Below, piece by piece: positions 43,114 to 52,258 of a DNA stretch of 64,000 nt. The notes below the pieces were generated by a model. The model was not told the origin of the DNA. It searched no databases and saw only the letters and a list, made by a program, of their open reading frames with translations. Made by a program: the position numbers and the translations under genes. Where the stretch lies: positions 1,426,001 to 1,490,000 of the forward strand of contig NZ_CP040128.1 in assembly GCF_007874125.1 (NCBI RefSeq), in the 5' to 3' direction. The stretch is from Noviherbaspirillum sp. UKPF54 (GTDB lineage Bacteria > Pseudomonadota > Gammaproteobacteria > Burkholderiales > Burkholderiaceae_D). Numbering within the stretch: position 1 is the stretch's first letter; each line of letters begins with the position of its first letter.

Positions 43114-43241
43114 GCTGATTGTCCTATGGGTTGCGGGCCTGGGCCCGATTAGAATCATTCAAGGAGAAGTGCCGGCCGGCTGTGCCGCCCGGCAGTGGTT
43201 GCAGGCGCAGCCACGGGCACGCACCTGCCGGAACGGGCGGC

Positions 43242-43547
43242 TTACTTCGCCTGGCCGATCATGTAGTCGGCGGCGGCGATCACGTCCGCATCCGACAGGC
43301 TGGCGTTGCCGCCCTTGGCCGGCATCACGCCCTTGCCCTTGAGGGCGGAAGCGTGCAACGCGTCGGCGCCGGTCTTGATGCGCGGTGCCCATGCTGCCTT
43401 GTCGCCGAACTTCGGCGCGCCGGCAGCGCCGGTGGCGTGGCATGCGGCGCAGGTGGATTCATAGACTTCCTTGCCGCCGGCAAAGCTCTGGCCCGCGATC
43501 ACCAACAAACCTGCAGCGACGGCTGCACTGATGAAACTGACTTTCAT
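43242..43547 (-). CDS. Monoheme cytochrome c5-type protein
   Basis: 101 residues from ATG 43547 (AAGGAG upstream): signal peptide to SFA, then CAACH and a distal Met in KGVMPAKGGN. This is a normal His/Met periplasmic cytochrome c5. It is nearly the same as the N-terminal domain of the tetraheme fusion at 52259. It has its own full sigma-54 promoter at 43612-43627. Confidence 0.92.
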   Translation of the reverse strand: MKVSFISAAVAAGLLVIAGQSFAGGKEVYESTCAACHATGAAGAPKFGDKAAWAPRIKTGADALHASALKGKGVMPAKGGNASLSDADVIAAADYMIGQAK

Positions 43548-43611
43548 GTTTTCTCCTTGGATTAAAGACATGGCGCAGGCGACGATGGGCCGGTGCACCG
43601 AATTGTCAGTC

Positions 43612-43627
43612 TGCAAGTAATGTGCCA
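43612..43627 (-). promoter_or_regulatory. Sigma-54 promoter of the cytochrome c5 gene
   Basis: On the minus strand TGGCACATTACTTGCA matches TGGYRC-N5-TTGCW completely. The predicted start near 43601 leaves a leader of about 54 bases. Confidence 0.8.
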
Positions 43628-43789
43628 ATGGCAAGGAAAGCTTTAATCGCCGGAGCGGGGCGCGACACCCATTCCGGATCAAGCCATTCTCGGAACCGGT
43701 AAATAAGGCAGTCCGCTTTGTCAGTGGCGGGAATGCGCAGCAAGGAGGGCGTGCCGCCGCGCGATCTAATCGGGGCGGCGGCTGGCGGA

Positions 43790-44836
43790 CTAGCGCTGCT
43801 CGGGGGCGGCGCGCATGGCATCATCCGCAACCGGATGAAATGCACGCGAAATGTAGGCGGTGAGCGCCTGGATATCCGCATCGTTGAGCACCGACTTCCA
43901 GGCCGGCATGGAGGTGCCGGGCAGGCCGTCGCGGATGACGCCGGCCAAGCGTGCTCTGGTCATGTTGCGCATGAACTCGGGCGCGGTCAGGTCGCGCGGA
44001 TGCGGTTCCAGGAAGCTGCCGATCCAGTTGCGCGCGGTCCCGTCCGCGGCATGGCAGAACGCGCAGTTTTTCTGGAACAGCGTCTCGCCACGTTTTTCAA
44101 GCGACGTCAGGTCGGCGATCTTCGGTATTCTGTCATGCAGGTGATAGGGCGTGGCGCTAGTGATGGCGTCGACGTCCTTGGGCGGCCAGTCCCCGGGCGC
44201 AAAACCCATACGCGGATAGGACAGCGGCCGCGAATCCCATGGCGTGCCTTCGTTCGTCACCTTGCCGCGATCATGGCAGCTCACGCAGCTCGACATGAAC
44301 AGGCGGCGTCCGGCACGCTGTTCGGACGTGAGCTGCTCCGGCGGCGTGTCGAGTTTGATCTTGCCGGTCGCGAACGGAAATGCGGCTGAATACTGTTCAT
44401 GGTTGGCCCAGCCGTTTTCCCGGGTATGGTAGGCGGTGTTTCTTGCTTTTGAGACCATGAATTCCTGCCGGATGAAATCGGCGACCGCCTCGATTTCGTT
44501 CGGTTGCAGGATGTCGGAAAAGCTTTTCATCGCCGTGCCCGGGCGTCCATGGCGGATCGATTCCAGCATCCGCTCGCGCGGCAGTTGTTGCGGCGTGATG
44601 GCAGTGAAGTCGCGCGGGCGCGGCTCCAGATAACTGCTGGCCAGCGTCTGCGCATTGCCGGAGTAGCCGTGGCAAAAATAGCAGCGGAAGTTGTAGATGC
44701 GCCTTCCCAGTTCGAGCGTCTCGGCGCTGGGCGGGGCTGCTTCGGTGGTAGCTGCTGCCGAAGCTGGCGGTTTCGGTGAGTCGCTGCAGGCGGCGAGCGC
44801 TAGGACGGCTGCCGCCAGTAATGCTGGCAATTTCAT
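43790..44836 (-). CDS. Triheme c-type cytochrome lipoprotein
   Basis: 348 residues with a lipobox (LALAAC at the signal end), so membrane-anchored. It has three class I-like cytochrome units with CYFCH, CVSCH and CAFCH. EPRPRDFTAITPQQLPRERMLESIRHGRPGTAM and EPHPRDLTAPEFMRNMTR...GLPGTSMPAW show repeated PRDxT and GxxGT-M ligand motifs, giving distal Met for at least two hemes. The TAATG overlap with the next upstream gene makes them one operon. The middle unit is longer and less regular. Confidence 0.88.
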   Translation of the reverse strand: MKLPALLAAAVLALAACSDSPKPPASAAATTEAAPPSAETLELGRRIYNFRCYFCHGYSGNAQTLASSYLEPRPRDFTAITPQQLPRERMLESIRHGRPGTAMKSFSDILQPNEIEAVADFIRQEFMVSKARNTAYHTRENGWANHEQYSAAFPFATGKIKLDTPPEQLTSEQRAGRRLFMSSCVSCHDRGKVTNEGTPWDSRPLSYPRMGFAPGDWPPKDVDAITSATPYHLHDRIPKIADLTSLEKRGETLFQKNCAFCHAADGTARNWIGSFLEPHPRDLTAPEFMRNMTRARLAGVIRDGLPGTSMPAWKSVLNDADIQALTAYISRAFHPVADDAMRAAPEQR

Positions 44837-46014
44837 TATTTGATCTTCGCTTGTTTTCCGGTGCCGGCAGGCGGCTGGATGAAGCGCTGGAACACGAATT
44901 CGGCCACATCGGCGATTTCCTGTTGCGTCAGCACCTTATCCCAGGCCGGCATTTCGGTGCCGAGCTTACCAGAGGATATGGCATTGAACAGCGCGACACG
45001 ATTCAGTTCCTGGCGCGAAGCCGGATGCAGGAAGTTGCGCGGCTTCGGCATGATGAAGTAGGCGCGTGGGCCGCGACCATCGCCAGTGGTGCCATGGCAG
45101 GTGGCGCAATTGCTCATGTAGAAGGCCGCACCCTTGACGGCATCGCCTTTCAGGCTATGCGGGAGCGGCGCTTTCATATCGGCCGACAGCGACTTGGCCG
45201 GCGTGTGTTGCGGCGACATCGCCATCGCGCCTGCCATGCCTACTCCGGGCATGCCATGTGCGCCTGGTGCGGGGGAGCCCTTACCATGGCGCGTGCCGGA
45301 AATGCCTTCGATGCTCGTCATGCCCATGAAGCTGGATCGGATGTAATCGACCACCGCATTGATGTCGTCCGCGCTCAGTTGTGTCTGGAAACCGGCCATC
45401 GCGGTTTCCGGGCGGCCGTAAGTAACCGACTTGAGCATGCGCTCCTTGGACAGGTCGGTCTTGGCTGCAGGCGCGGTGAAATCGCGCGGCGGCGGGTTCA
45501 GGCTGGCCTGTGCGCGGCTCCTGCCATCGCCTTTGTCGCCGTGGCAGACCGAGCAGTTCTTGGCGTATACGAGTCGGCCGCGATTCATATCGTTCGAAAT
45601 ATTGGCAGGCATGAAGTTGGCGCGCACGTAGTCGACCACCGCCTCGATTTCCTTCTGGTTCATCTGCGACTGCCAGCCGACCATGGCGGTGCCGGCCTTG
45701 CCGCCCTTGACGATGGCAATCATGTAGTCGCGCGTAAGTTGCGACGCGGTCGGTGAGGTGAAGTCGCGCGGTGGCGGGTTGAGGCTGCCGCGCGCGCGGC
45801 TATTGCCGTCACCCTTATCGCCGTGGCAGACCGAGCAGTAGTTATGGTAGATCGCGGCCGGGTTGATTTTTCCGTCGCTCGAGCTCACATGCGCGCCGGC
45901 GAAGGCATTCGACGAGAAAGCGGCGATTCCCAGGAAAAGGAAAGCAATCCGATTTCGGGAAAGCGGAAGCAAGGTTCGTGCGGCGGCGAGCAAGCTGTGT
46001 TTGGTCTTGGTCAT
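44836..46014 (-). CDS. Triheme c-type cytochrome with tandemly repeated domains
   Basis: 392 residues: a long N-terminal region with a signal peptide ending NAFA, then three cytochrome units (CSVCH, CSVCH, CATCH). Units one and two are near copies: CSVCHGDKGDG, SRAxxSLNPPPRDFT and a (K/R)xxTAMxG(F/W)Q Met region. Between units two and three is a linker rich in Gly, Met and His (PGAHGMPGVGMAGAMAM). I prefer the ATG at 46014 though its ribosome site is poor. A sigma-54-like promoter lies about 72 bases upstream, divergent from the NHL gene. Confidence 0.88.
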   Translation of the reverse strand: MTKTKHSLLAAARTLLPLSRNRIAFLFLGIAAFSSNAFAGAHVSSSDGKINPAAIYHNYCSVCHGDKGDGNSRARGSLNPPPRDFTSPTASQLTRDYMIAIVKGGKAGTAMVGWQSQMNQKEIEAVVDYVRANFMPANISNDMNRGRLVYAKNCSVCHGDKGDGRSRAQASLNPPPRDFTAPAAKTDLSKERMLKSVTYGRPETAMAGFQTQLSADDINAVVDYIRSSFMGMTSIEGISGTRHGKGSPAPGAHGMPGVGMAGAMAMSPQHTPAKSLSADMKAPLPHSLKGDAVKGAAFYMSNCATCHGTTGDGRGPRAYFIMPKPRNFLHPASRQELNRVALFNAISSGKLGTEMPAWDKVLTQQEIADVAEFVFQRFIQPPAGTGKQAKIK

Positions 46015-46085
46015 GGCGTGGGAGGGCGTCAATGGCTGGTTATAGCGATATGTAGGTCACGACAACTAAATTATCGATGACATAG

Positions 46086-46101
46086 AGCAAGAATGGTGCC
46101 C
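46086..46101 (-). promoter_or_regulatory. Sigma-54 promoter of the triheme operon (divergent pair)
   Basis: GGGCACCATTCTTGCT on the minus strand keeps GG, GC and spacing and differs from the consensus only at the first base. It lies back-to-back with the site at 46135-46150. Confidence 0.6.
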
Positions 46102-46134
46102 GAAAAAATGGGGTGGCAAGACGGATGCCAGGGT

Positions 46135-46150
46135 TGGTATGTTGTTTGCT
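46135..46150 (+). promoter_or_regulatory. Sigma-54 promoter of the NHL lipoprotein gene (divergent pair)
   Basis: TGGTATGTTGTTTGCT has one -24 difference. Its predicted start near 46161 leaves a leader of about 95 bases. Confidence 0.6.
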
Positions 46151-46256
46151 AGAAAGGTTTCAAATTGAAATTTTCCGGGCGTGACGACCTCGCCGGAGTT
46201 GAATAGGCGGCCGGTCAAGACGTCGGGGTTGTTTGGTATGGGCATTCAAGGGGTAT

Positions 46257-47360
46257 ATGAGAAAACTTCCATCTCCCAAAGTATTGGTCATTGCACTTGC
46301 GTGTGCGTTTCTAGGCGCGGGTTGCGCCGTGCAGACGCAGGCGCCGGCGGAAAATGCGCCGCTGGTGTTTCCTGCGCCTCCTGATGAGCCGCGCTTTATC
46401 TTCGAGCGCACGCTGTATTCGAGCGCAGACGTCGAGAAGGAGGATAAGAGTGCGGATCTGCGTCGTGCCATGACCGGCGAAGCACGTACCGGCGAGGGGC
46501 TTGGCAAGCCATATGGTGTGGCGGTGTATCACGGGCGCGTTTATGTGTCCGATAGCGCCAAGCGCGCGGTAGTGGTGTTCGATATCCCGGGGCAGCATTT
46601 CTTCAAGATCGGGGAGGATGATCCTGGGCGTCTGCTCATGCCGCTCGGGCTCGATGTGGACGGCAACAGCAATGTCTATGTGGTCGACAGTTCCCTCAAG
46701 GTGGTCCAGGTTTACGACAAGGATGGCAAATTCCTGCGCTCGATCGGCGAGCGCGGCGATTTTTCCCGGCCGTCTGGTATCGCCGTCGATGCTGAAGGTA
46801 AGCGCATCTACGTAGTCGATACGGGGTCGGTCGCCAATGAAAAGCACCGCGTGCGTGTGTTTGATGCGCAAACCGGCAAGCATCTGCTCGATATTGGCAA
46901 GCGCGGTACCGGTCCTGGCGAATTCAACCTGCCGCGCGACGTCGTGATCGGGCGTGACGGTTTGCTTTATGTGACGGACGGCGGCAATTTCCGGGTGCAG
47001 GTGTTTCGGCCCGATGGCACGTTCGTGAAGACCTTCGGTTCGATCGGTCGGCAGGGTGGGCAGTTTTCCCGGCCCAAGGAGGCGGCGGTCGATCTGGATG
47101 GGAATGTCTATGTGATCGACAGCGCCTTCGGCAATTTCCAGATCTTTGACGCGGAAGGGCAGTTGCTGCTTGCCGTCGGTTCGCGCAGTGAAAAGGATGA
47201 TCGCGCCAAGTACATGCTTCCTTCCGGGATTGCGGTGGACGGCGATGGCCGGGTGTACGTCGTGGATCAGTACTTCCGCAAGGTGGACGTCTATCGGCCG
47301 GCCAAGCTCGAGCAGGATGCCGGGTTTGCCGTGAAGCGGGAAGCCGATCAAAAAAAATAG
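46257..47360 (+). CDS. NHL-repeat beta-propeller lipoprotein (1)
   Basis: 367 residues from ATG 46257 with AAGGGG upstream. A lipoprotein signal ends LGAGC. Six NHL-type blades then run from about 70 to 345, each with a variant of P-x-G-(I/V)-A-V-D then (V/I)YVVD-S (for example PSGIAVDAEGKRIYVVDTG, PRDVVIGRDGLLYVTDGG). Propellers of this kind are frequent partners in porin-cytochrome clusters, where they may scaffold cytochromes at the outer membrane. Paralogues lie at 56174 and 57186. Confidence 0.85.
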   Translation: MRKLPSPKVLVIALACAFLGAGCAVQTQAPAENAPLVFPAPPDEPRFIFERTLYSSADVEKEDKSADLRRAMTGEARTGEGLGKPYGVAVYHGRVYVSDSAKRAVVVFDIPGQHFFKIGEDDPGRLLMPLGLDVDGNSNVYVVDSSLKVVQVYDKDGKFLRSIGERGDFSRPSGIAVDAEGKRIYVVDTGSVANEKHRVRVFDAQTGKHLLDIGKRGTGPGEFNLPRDVVIGRDGLLYVTDGGNFRVQVFRPDGTFVKTFGSIGRQGGQFSRPKEAAVDLDGNVYVIDSAFGNFQIFDAEGQLLLAVGSRSEKDDRAKYMLPSGIAVDGDGRVYVVDQYFRKVDVYRPAKLEQDAGFAVKREADQKK

Positions 47361-47525
47361 TGCGTGAGCGTGTTTGTCCGGATGTGAAAACGCTGCGCGC
47401 ATCGCTTCCAGCATTCGGGAAGCGGTTCTTGAGTTCGGGATGTGAAGGGATGGCCGGCAGTGCTTACGTTCGGCTCAATGCGATGGATATTGATGATGTG
47501 CCTAACCTGGATCAATTTTTGTAGC

Positions 47526-47541
47526 TGGTGCGAAATTTGCT
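47526..47541 (+). promoter_or_regulatory. Sigma-54 promoter of the tetraheme-porin operon
   Basis: TGGTGCGAAATTTGCT is a full TGGYRC-N5-TTGCW match, 100 bases ahead of the tetraheme ATG. The predicted start is near 47553. Confidence 0.72.
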
Positions 47542-47640
47542 AAATAGAAGGAAACCGGTTCGGTAGTGTAGTTGGAGGTTCTATCGAAATTGGGGTCTTC
47601 CTTTGAATCGTACATAAATAAAGAAAGGCAGGTGAGGTTT

Positions 47641-48570
47641 ATGAGAAATCAATTATTAAAACGGGTTACGCATCGCATGACGGGCGTAATGGCCATGCTG
47701 CTGATCGGCGCCGGTTTCATCGCGTCCGATGCGTCGGCCGGCATTTCCAACACCAAGCACAACCTGAGCGGCAGTATGACTGTGGCCGGTCGGGTGAACT
47801 CGTTCGCGCCGGATGCTGCAACCACGACCGGCAACGGCGAGATCTGCGTGTTCTGCCATACGCCGCACGGCTCGGATACCGGTGCCGCAGTGCCGTTGTG
47901 GAACCGCAGTCTCGGTGCAAAGGGCGGGGCGACGTACAAGACGTATAACAGCCTCGGCACCTCCAGCCTGGACGGCGCTACAGCGCCAGTGGGATCAGTC
48001 TCGCTCGCCTGCCTGTCGTGCCATGACGGCACGCAGGCCATGAACGTGATGATCAACCAGCCGGGCTCCGGCGGTTACAACTCGGGTGGTCAGGCATGGG
48101 CCGGTACCTGGACCGGTGCTAATCAGACTGGCGGTACGCTTGCGGTCTCCGGGCAGATTACGTATATCGGCACCGATCTGACCAACGATCACCCGATCGG
48201 CATCCAGTATGCGGGCGGTCCGAAAGGCACCACGACGATTCCGACGACATCGGGCAAGGGCGTCTACACGTCGACAATGTTCCGCGATGCGGACTTCCAG
48301 CCGGCGAATGCTCAGGCGCTTAACAGTATGACGGTCTGGTGGGTGGATACCGAGCGTGACGCCAACGGCGCCATCAACCCGAACGGCACCCGGGAAAAGA
48401 CCGACATGCAGCTCTATACCCGTACCGAGACGGGAACCGGCTATACCTCGGCTCAGCCGTTCGTTGAATGCGCAAGCTGCCACGATCCGCATACCGAGAA
48501 CGTGACCTTCCTGCGTATGACTGACGGTAACAAGAACAGCCAGATATGCCTTTCCTGCCATATCAAGTAA
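47641..48570 (+). CDS. Tetraheme c-type cytochrome (c3-family-like)
   Basis: 309 residues from ATG 47641. The signal peptide ends ASA, with no lipobox. Four hemes: CVFCH, CLSCH, CASCH and CLSCH, with distal His candidates in NTKHNLSG and NDHPIG. It is homologous to the first 280 or so residues of the 11-heme protein at 58491 (same KHNLS, CVFCHTPHG, CLSCHDGT, DHPI, CxxCHDPH order). It is first in the operon that contains the PpiC protein and the barrel. A hairpin at 48607-48640 may reduce read-through into those genes. Confidence 0.87.
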   Translation: MRNQLLKRVTHRMTGVMAMLLIGAGFIASDASAGISNTKHNLSGSMTVAGRVNSFAPDAATTTGNGEICVFCHTPHGSDTGAAVPLWNRSLGAKGGATYKTYNSLGTSSLDGATAPVGSVSLACLSCHDGTQAMNVMINQPGSGGYNSGGQAWAGTWTGANQTGGTLAVSGQITYIGTDLTNDHPIGIQYAGGPKGTTTIPTTSGKGVYTSTMFRDADFQPANAQALNSMTVWWVDTERDANGAINPNGTREKTDMQLYTRTETGTGYTSAQPFVECASCHDPHTENVTFLRMTDGNKNSQICLSCHIK

Positions 48571-48606
48571 GCATCTAAGCAAGTAACCTGATTGCTTGGC
48601 ACGAGA

Positions 48607-48640
48607 GGGGTAGACAGGGCGACTTGTCTACCCCTTATTT
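48607..48640 (+). terminator. Terminator or attenuator after the tetraheme gene
   Basis: GGGGTAGACA (48607-48616) pairs with TGTCTACCCC (48625-48634), followed by a modest T-rich tail TTATTT. It could allow partial read-through to the ppiC-like gene. Confidence 0.6.
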
Positions 48641-48674
48641 GTGGCCGGCATTGTCTGCGAACCAGAGGATCGTT

Positions 48675-49694
48675 ATGAAAATGAAGCACATGAATCCATG
48701 CCGTTCGGCGCTGTTGTCCTTGCTGCTCGCAGTTGCGGGGCACGCCTTTGCCGGCAATGCCATACCTGCGGCAAAAGCGCCGTTTGCGCGTGTGGGCGAT
48801 GCCGTCATTACGCAGGACGAGTTCAATTCGGCATTCAGCCTGGCCGCGCGCAACAAGTTCTATCACGGCAAGCCGCCCGAGGGCGGGATAGGCGCATTGC
48901 AGCGCGAAGTGGCGGATCAGCTGGTGGCTCGCATTCTGCTCGTGCGCGAAGCGAAGCATCGTGGCCTCAAGGCCGATCAGGATGAGGTGCGCAAAACGAT
49001 TCAGTCGTATGAGCAGCGCTATGCCGCCAGTGAGCAATGGAAGAAGACGCGCGACCAGGTGCTTCCCGGCCTGACTGCCCGGCTGGAAGAAGACAGCTTG
49101 CTGGCTCAACTGGAAAAAAACGTACGCAACGTGCCGAAGCCTTCGATGAAGGATGTCAAGGCGTATTACGCCGCGCATCCGGAAAAATTCACGGAGCCCG
49201 AGCAGCTGCACGTGTCGGTGATCCTGCTGAAGGTGGAGCCGTCGTCGCCGGGCACCGCCTGGGTCAAGGCGAACGAGGAAGCACAAGCGATTGTGAAGAA
49301 GCTGCAGGCAGGTGCCGATTTCGCGGAAATGGCGCGCTTGCATTCGGCCGACGACACGGCGAAGAAGGGCGGAGACATGGGATACCTGCATGGCGGGATG
49401 CTGCCCGATGGAACGCAGGTTGTGCTTAATGCCATGAAGCCGGGCGATATTTCCAATCCGGTCCAGGTGCTGGAGGGGATGGCCGTGTTTCGCCTGGACG
49501 ACCGCAAGGTGGCCAAGCTGAACAGTTTCGAAAAAGTGCAGAGCCGCGCGCAGGACCTGCTGCAGCGCGATCAGTCCGAGCAGGCGTGGAGCGGTCTGAT
49601 CGCGGAGCTGCGCAAGAAGACTCCCGCCCGGATAGATGACTCGCAGTTCCTTCCGCTGGCGGAGAAGCCGGCCGACAATGCGGCCGCAAAATGA
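48675..49694 (+). CDS. PpiC-type periplasmic peptidyl-prolyl isomerase
   Basis: 339 residues from ATG 48675 (AGAGGAT upstream). A signal peptide ends HAFA, followed by a SurA-like N-terminal chaperone helix bundle (about 30-175). A parvulin domain spans about 180-290 (LHVSVILLKVEP, ADFAEMARLHSAD, KGGDMGYLHGGMLP, ISNPVQVLEGMAVFRLDD). It may help fold the barrel or cytochromes encoded around it. Similar rotamases accompany Geobacter-type porin-cytochrome loci. Confidence 0.88.
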   Translation: MKMKHMNPCRSALLSLLLAVAGHAFAGNAIPAAKAPFARVGDAVITQDEFNSAFSLAARNKFYHGKPPEGGIGALQREVADQLVARILLVREAKHRGLKADQDEVRKTIQSYEQRYAASEQWKKTRDQVLPGLTARLEEDSLLAQLEKNVRNVPKPSMKDVKAYYAAHPEKFTEPEQLHVSVILLKVEPSSPGTAWVKANEEAQAIVKKLQAGADFAEMARLHSADDTAKKGGDMGYLHGGMLPDGTQVVLNAMKPGDISNPVQVLEGMAVFRLDDRKVAKLNSFEKVQSRAQDLLQRDQSEQAWSGLIAELRKKTPARIDDSQFLPLAEKPADNAAAK

Positions 49695-49741
49695 GAAATG
49701 GAAGACGAACCCTCCCCTTTGTATAGCGTACGAGGTGTGAT

Positions 49742-51769
49742 GTGCCTGGAGCGCCGGCAAAGCGTGTTGTCATGTCGCCTATCCTGTATATGGCGCTGGC
49801 GGCATTGTTTTTGCCGCGCACTGGCTTCTCCGCGCTTCCGCCTCCGCTCCCGACCGCTTCGGGGGAGCCCGCCGGTTCGGGTGCGTCCGAGTCGGCGGCA
49901 AACAAAGGCAGCAAGGCAAGCGGCGCAGGATCGCCGTCAGGTAGCATCGATTGGGTGATGCCGAGGATCCGGTGGGGTGGAAATATTTCATATGACGCGC
50001 GTAGCAGCAGCGGCAGCGAAGGGCAGAAGAGCATGCAGCGGGATCTGATGTTAACGCTGCGCGCGGCCACTGATACCTTCATCTGGCAGCCCTGGTTTAG
50101 CAGGATCAGCGGCAATCTCAATTTGACGACGTCGCGCAACAGCGCGCAGTCGAGCGGGGGTGACGTTAACCAGGAATTTGGTGGCAAGAGTGTTGCGCTC
50201 TCCGGTAGCGGGCAGCTCAATATCTTGCCCTACAGCCGCTTCCCGTTCGAGGCGCATGTGACGCGCACCAACAGCACAGTCACCAGCGACCTGTCGCTGC
50301 CACTGGATTACACCTCGCAGCAGATGGGCTTCACGCAACGCTTTAGGCGCAACAACGGAGACGCGATGTTGTCTTTCGAGCGCGCCAGGCAAAGTAGCGG
50401 CAGCACGGGAACAGACCGCCAGGATGTGGTGCAGGCAGCTTTCAGTCACAACCTGAAGAACCAGCGAATTCAGCTGACGGGGAATGCGTCGGATAACCGG
50501 CGCGACGGCACCGGCGACTACGCGAAACAGACCAACCTCACCTTGCAGCATAGCTATTCGGCCGATTCCACGTTTTCCGTGGACAGTATGGCCAACGCCA
50601 CGAACACGAATAATTTCCTGGGGCAGTCGCAAAGTGAAATGCACCTGAATCAGCTCAACTCGCAGGGGTTCTGGCGATCCTCTGACCGCCCGCTGCTGCT
50701 GAACGGCGGCGCGCGCCTGCTTACCGTGACATCGGCCTTCAGCGGTCCGGATATGGTTGGCGGCCCCCAGAGTTCTCGTGTACGCACCGCCAACGCCAAT
50801 GCAGGCGGCAGTTACGATGTCACGCAATATCTCCATTTCAACGCAACGGCGAATGTAGGCGTGACGGAAAATCAGGACCGTCACAACACCAGCAGCAGCG
50901 AATCCGCCGGCTTGAATTACGCACCGGCGTCGCGCGCACTGGGCGAATTCCTATACAGCTGGTCGGTATCCGGCGGTATCAGCAACTATAGCGGCGACGG
51001 CCTCGGCGGGCATCGGGAAAACGTCCAGTTCAACCAAGGCTTGAGCCGCAATTTCAACCTGGATGACTCCGGAGCATCGATTGGCATCGACGCCGGCCAG
51101 ATGGTGTCCGTGGCCAGGGACAGCGTGGCAGGCGTGAACGATATCGCGCCGACCAGGATGCTGACGCATAACGCCGGCGTGTCATGGTCGAGGACGAAGG
51201 ATGCGAACCTGACAATGGTTCGTCTGAGCGCCAGCGATTCGCGCGGACTGGACGGTAACCAGGAATATTTTCAGATGCTGAATCTGCAGTTATTCAGCAA
51301 CGTGCAAAGCGGCAGTTACAGTTCATGGAGCGGCAATCTCACGATGCAGGCAACCCGCCAGGGCGCTTCCGCGGTCGCGCTGCCCTCGGCGACCGGCGAA
51401 ACCGGAAACAGCTCGCTGCAGTCGTCCACTTCGCACCACTCGTTTACGACGACTTCCAGCGGCGCTGTTTCGTATCAGAACAGCCGTTTCTTCGGTGTTC
51501 GCAATCTGCGTTTTACTTCCGACCTCAGGCTCAACAGCATGGCCTTGCTACCGGTGCTGGGCGGACCTAAGGACCAGGAAACGGCGGCATGGGAAAACCG
51601 CTTCACGTATGGACTTGGAAGGACGCAGTTTAGCGTGACGACCCTTATCGCGCGCAGCGTCGTGCCGATATACGGGCGCAATCCGGACGGGACCGAGCAG
51701 CTGACTGGTTCCACCCGAACCAACAAGGCGATCATGTTCTCGTTGATGCGCTCATTCGGGAATTATTAG
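49742..51769 (+). CDS. Outer-membrane beta-barrel porin of the second conduit
   Basis: 675 residues from GTG 49742 (GAGGTG upstream). A later ATG at 49772 would give a signal peptide without positive charge, so the GTG is preferred. After the signal (to GFSA) comes a Ser/Gly/Pro/Ala-rich segment, then repeated amphipathic strands rich in Asn, Ser, Thr and aromatic residues, ending MRSFGNY with an aromatic terminus typical of barrels. It resembles the MtrB-like copies only in general form. By position it is the conduit for neighbouring multiheme proteins. Confidence 0.75.
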   Translation: MPGAPAKRVVMSPILYMALAALFLPRTGFSALPPPLPTASGEPAGSGASESAANKGSKASGAGSPSGSIDWVMPRIRWGGNISYDARSSSGSEGQKSMQRDLMLTLRAATDTFIWQPWFSRISGNLNLTTSRNSAQSSGGDVNQEFGGKSVALSGSGQLNILPYSRFPFEAHVTRTNSTVTSDLSLPLDYTSQQMGFTQRFRRNNGDAMLSFERARQSSGSTGTDRQDVVQAAFSHNLKNQRIQLTGNASDNRRDGTGDYAKQTNLTLQHSYSADSTFSVDSMANATNTNNFLGQSQSEMHLNQLNSQGFWRSSDRPLLLNGGARLLTVTSAFSGPDMVGGPQSSRVRTANANAGGSYDVTQYLHFNATANVGVTENQDRHNTSSSESAGLNYAPASRALGEFLYSWSVSGGISNYSGDGLGGHRENVQFNQGLSRNFNLDDSGASIGIDAGQMVSVARDSVAGVNDIAPTRMLTHNAGVSWSRTKDANLTMVRLSASDSRGLDGNQEYFQMLNLQLFSNVQSGSYSSWSGNLTMQATRQGASAVALPSATGETGNSSLQSSTSHHSFTTTSSGAVSYQNSRFFGVRNLRFTSDLRLNSMALLPVLGGPKDQETAAWENRFTYGLGRTQFSVTTLIARSVVPIYGRNPDGTEQLTGSTRTNKAIMFSLMRSFGNY

Positions 51770-51806
51770 TTTTTGTTTTTGTAATAGCATGAAAGGTAGG
51801 AAGGGA

Positions 51807-52250
51807 ATGATAAGAGCAATGCAATACAGCAGGTTCATGCGGGCGCTCCTGCTCGGCATGATGATCCTGGCGTCGGTTTACGCCGACATGAAGAGCGCGC
51901 GCGCCGAGTACGGCGATATCGTGATCAACAACTATTCGGATGCGGCCGGCATGCGCCCGCCGATCTTCCCGCACTGGTTCCACCGTATTCGCTTCCGTTG
52001 CAAGGTCTGCCACGCGGACCTGGGCTTCAAGTTCAAGGCGGGCGGCAATGAAATCAACATGGTGAAGATCATCGACGGCCAATATTGCGGCGCCTGCCAT
52101 AACGGCAACATCGCCTGGTCGGTCGAAAACTGCAACCTGTGCCACTCCGGCAAGCCGGGCACGCCGACGCAAGTGCACGAGAGCACCATCAGTTCGCTGG
52201 TCGTTCCTGCCAACGCATCGACGCAACAGACTCAACAGCAAAAGAAATAG
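51807..52250 (+). CDS. Triheme c-type cytochrome (group B)
   Basis: 147 residues from ATG 51807, with AGGAAGGGA directly ahead. A signal peptide ends ARA, followed by FPHWFHRIRFRCKVCH and IIDGQYCGACHNGNIAW and NCNLCHSG: three hemes. HWFH and nearby His can supply distal ligands. It has a paralogue at 55758 with the same frame of residues. It is probably periplasmic, just after the barrel gene. Confidence 0.85.
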   Translation: MIRAMQYSRFMRALLLGMMILASVYADMKSARAEYGDIVINNYSDAAGMRPPIFPHWFHRIRFRCKVCHADLGFKFKAGGNEINMVKIIDGQYCGACHNGNIAWSVENCNLCHSGKPGTPTQVHESTISSLVVPANASTQQTQQQKK

Positions 52251-52258
52251 GAGCAACC

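Noticed and set aside
48597..48602. A TGGCAC hexamer ahead of the PpiC gene, considered as a sigma-54 promoter
   Set aside because: No TTGC element lies at the required distance; a terminator-like hairpin occupies that place.
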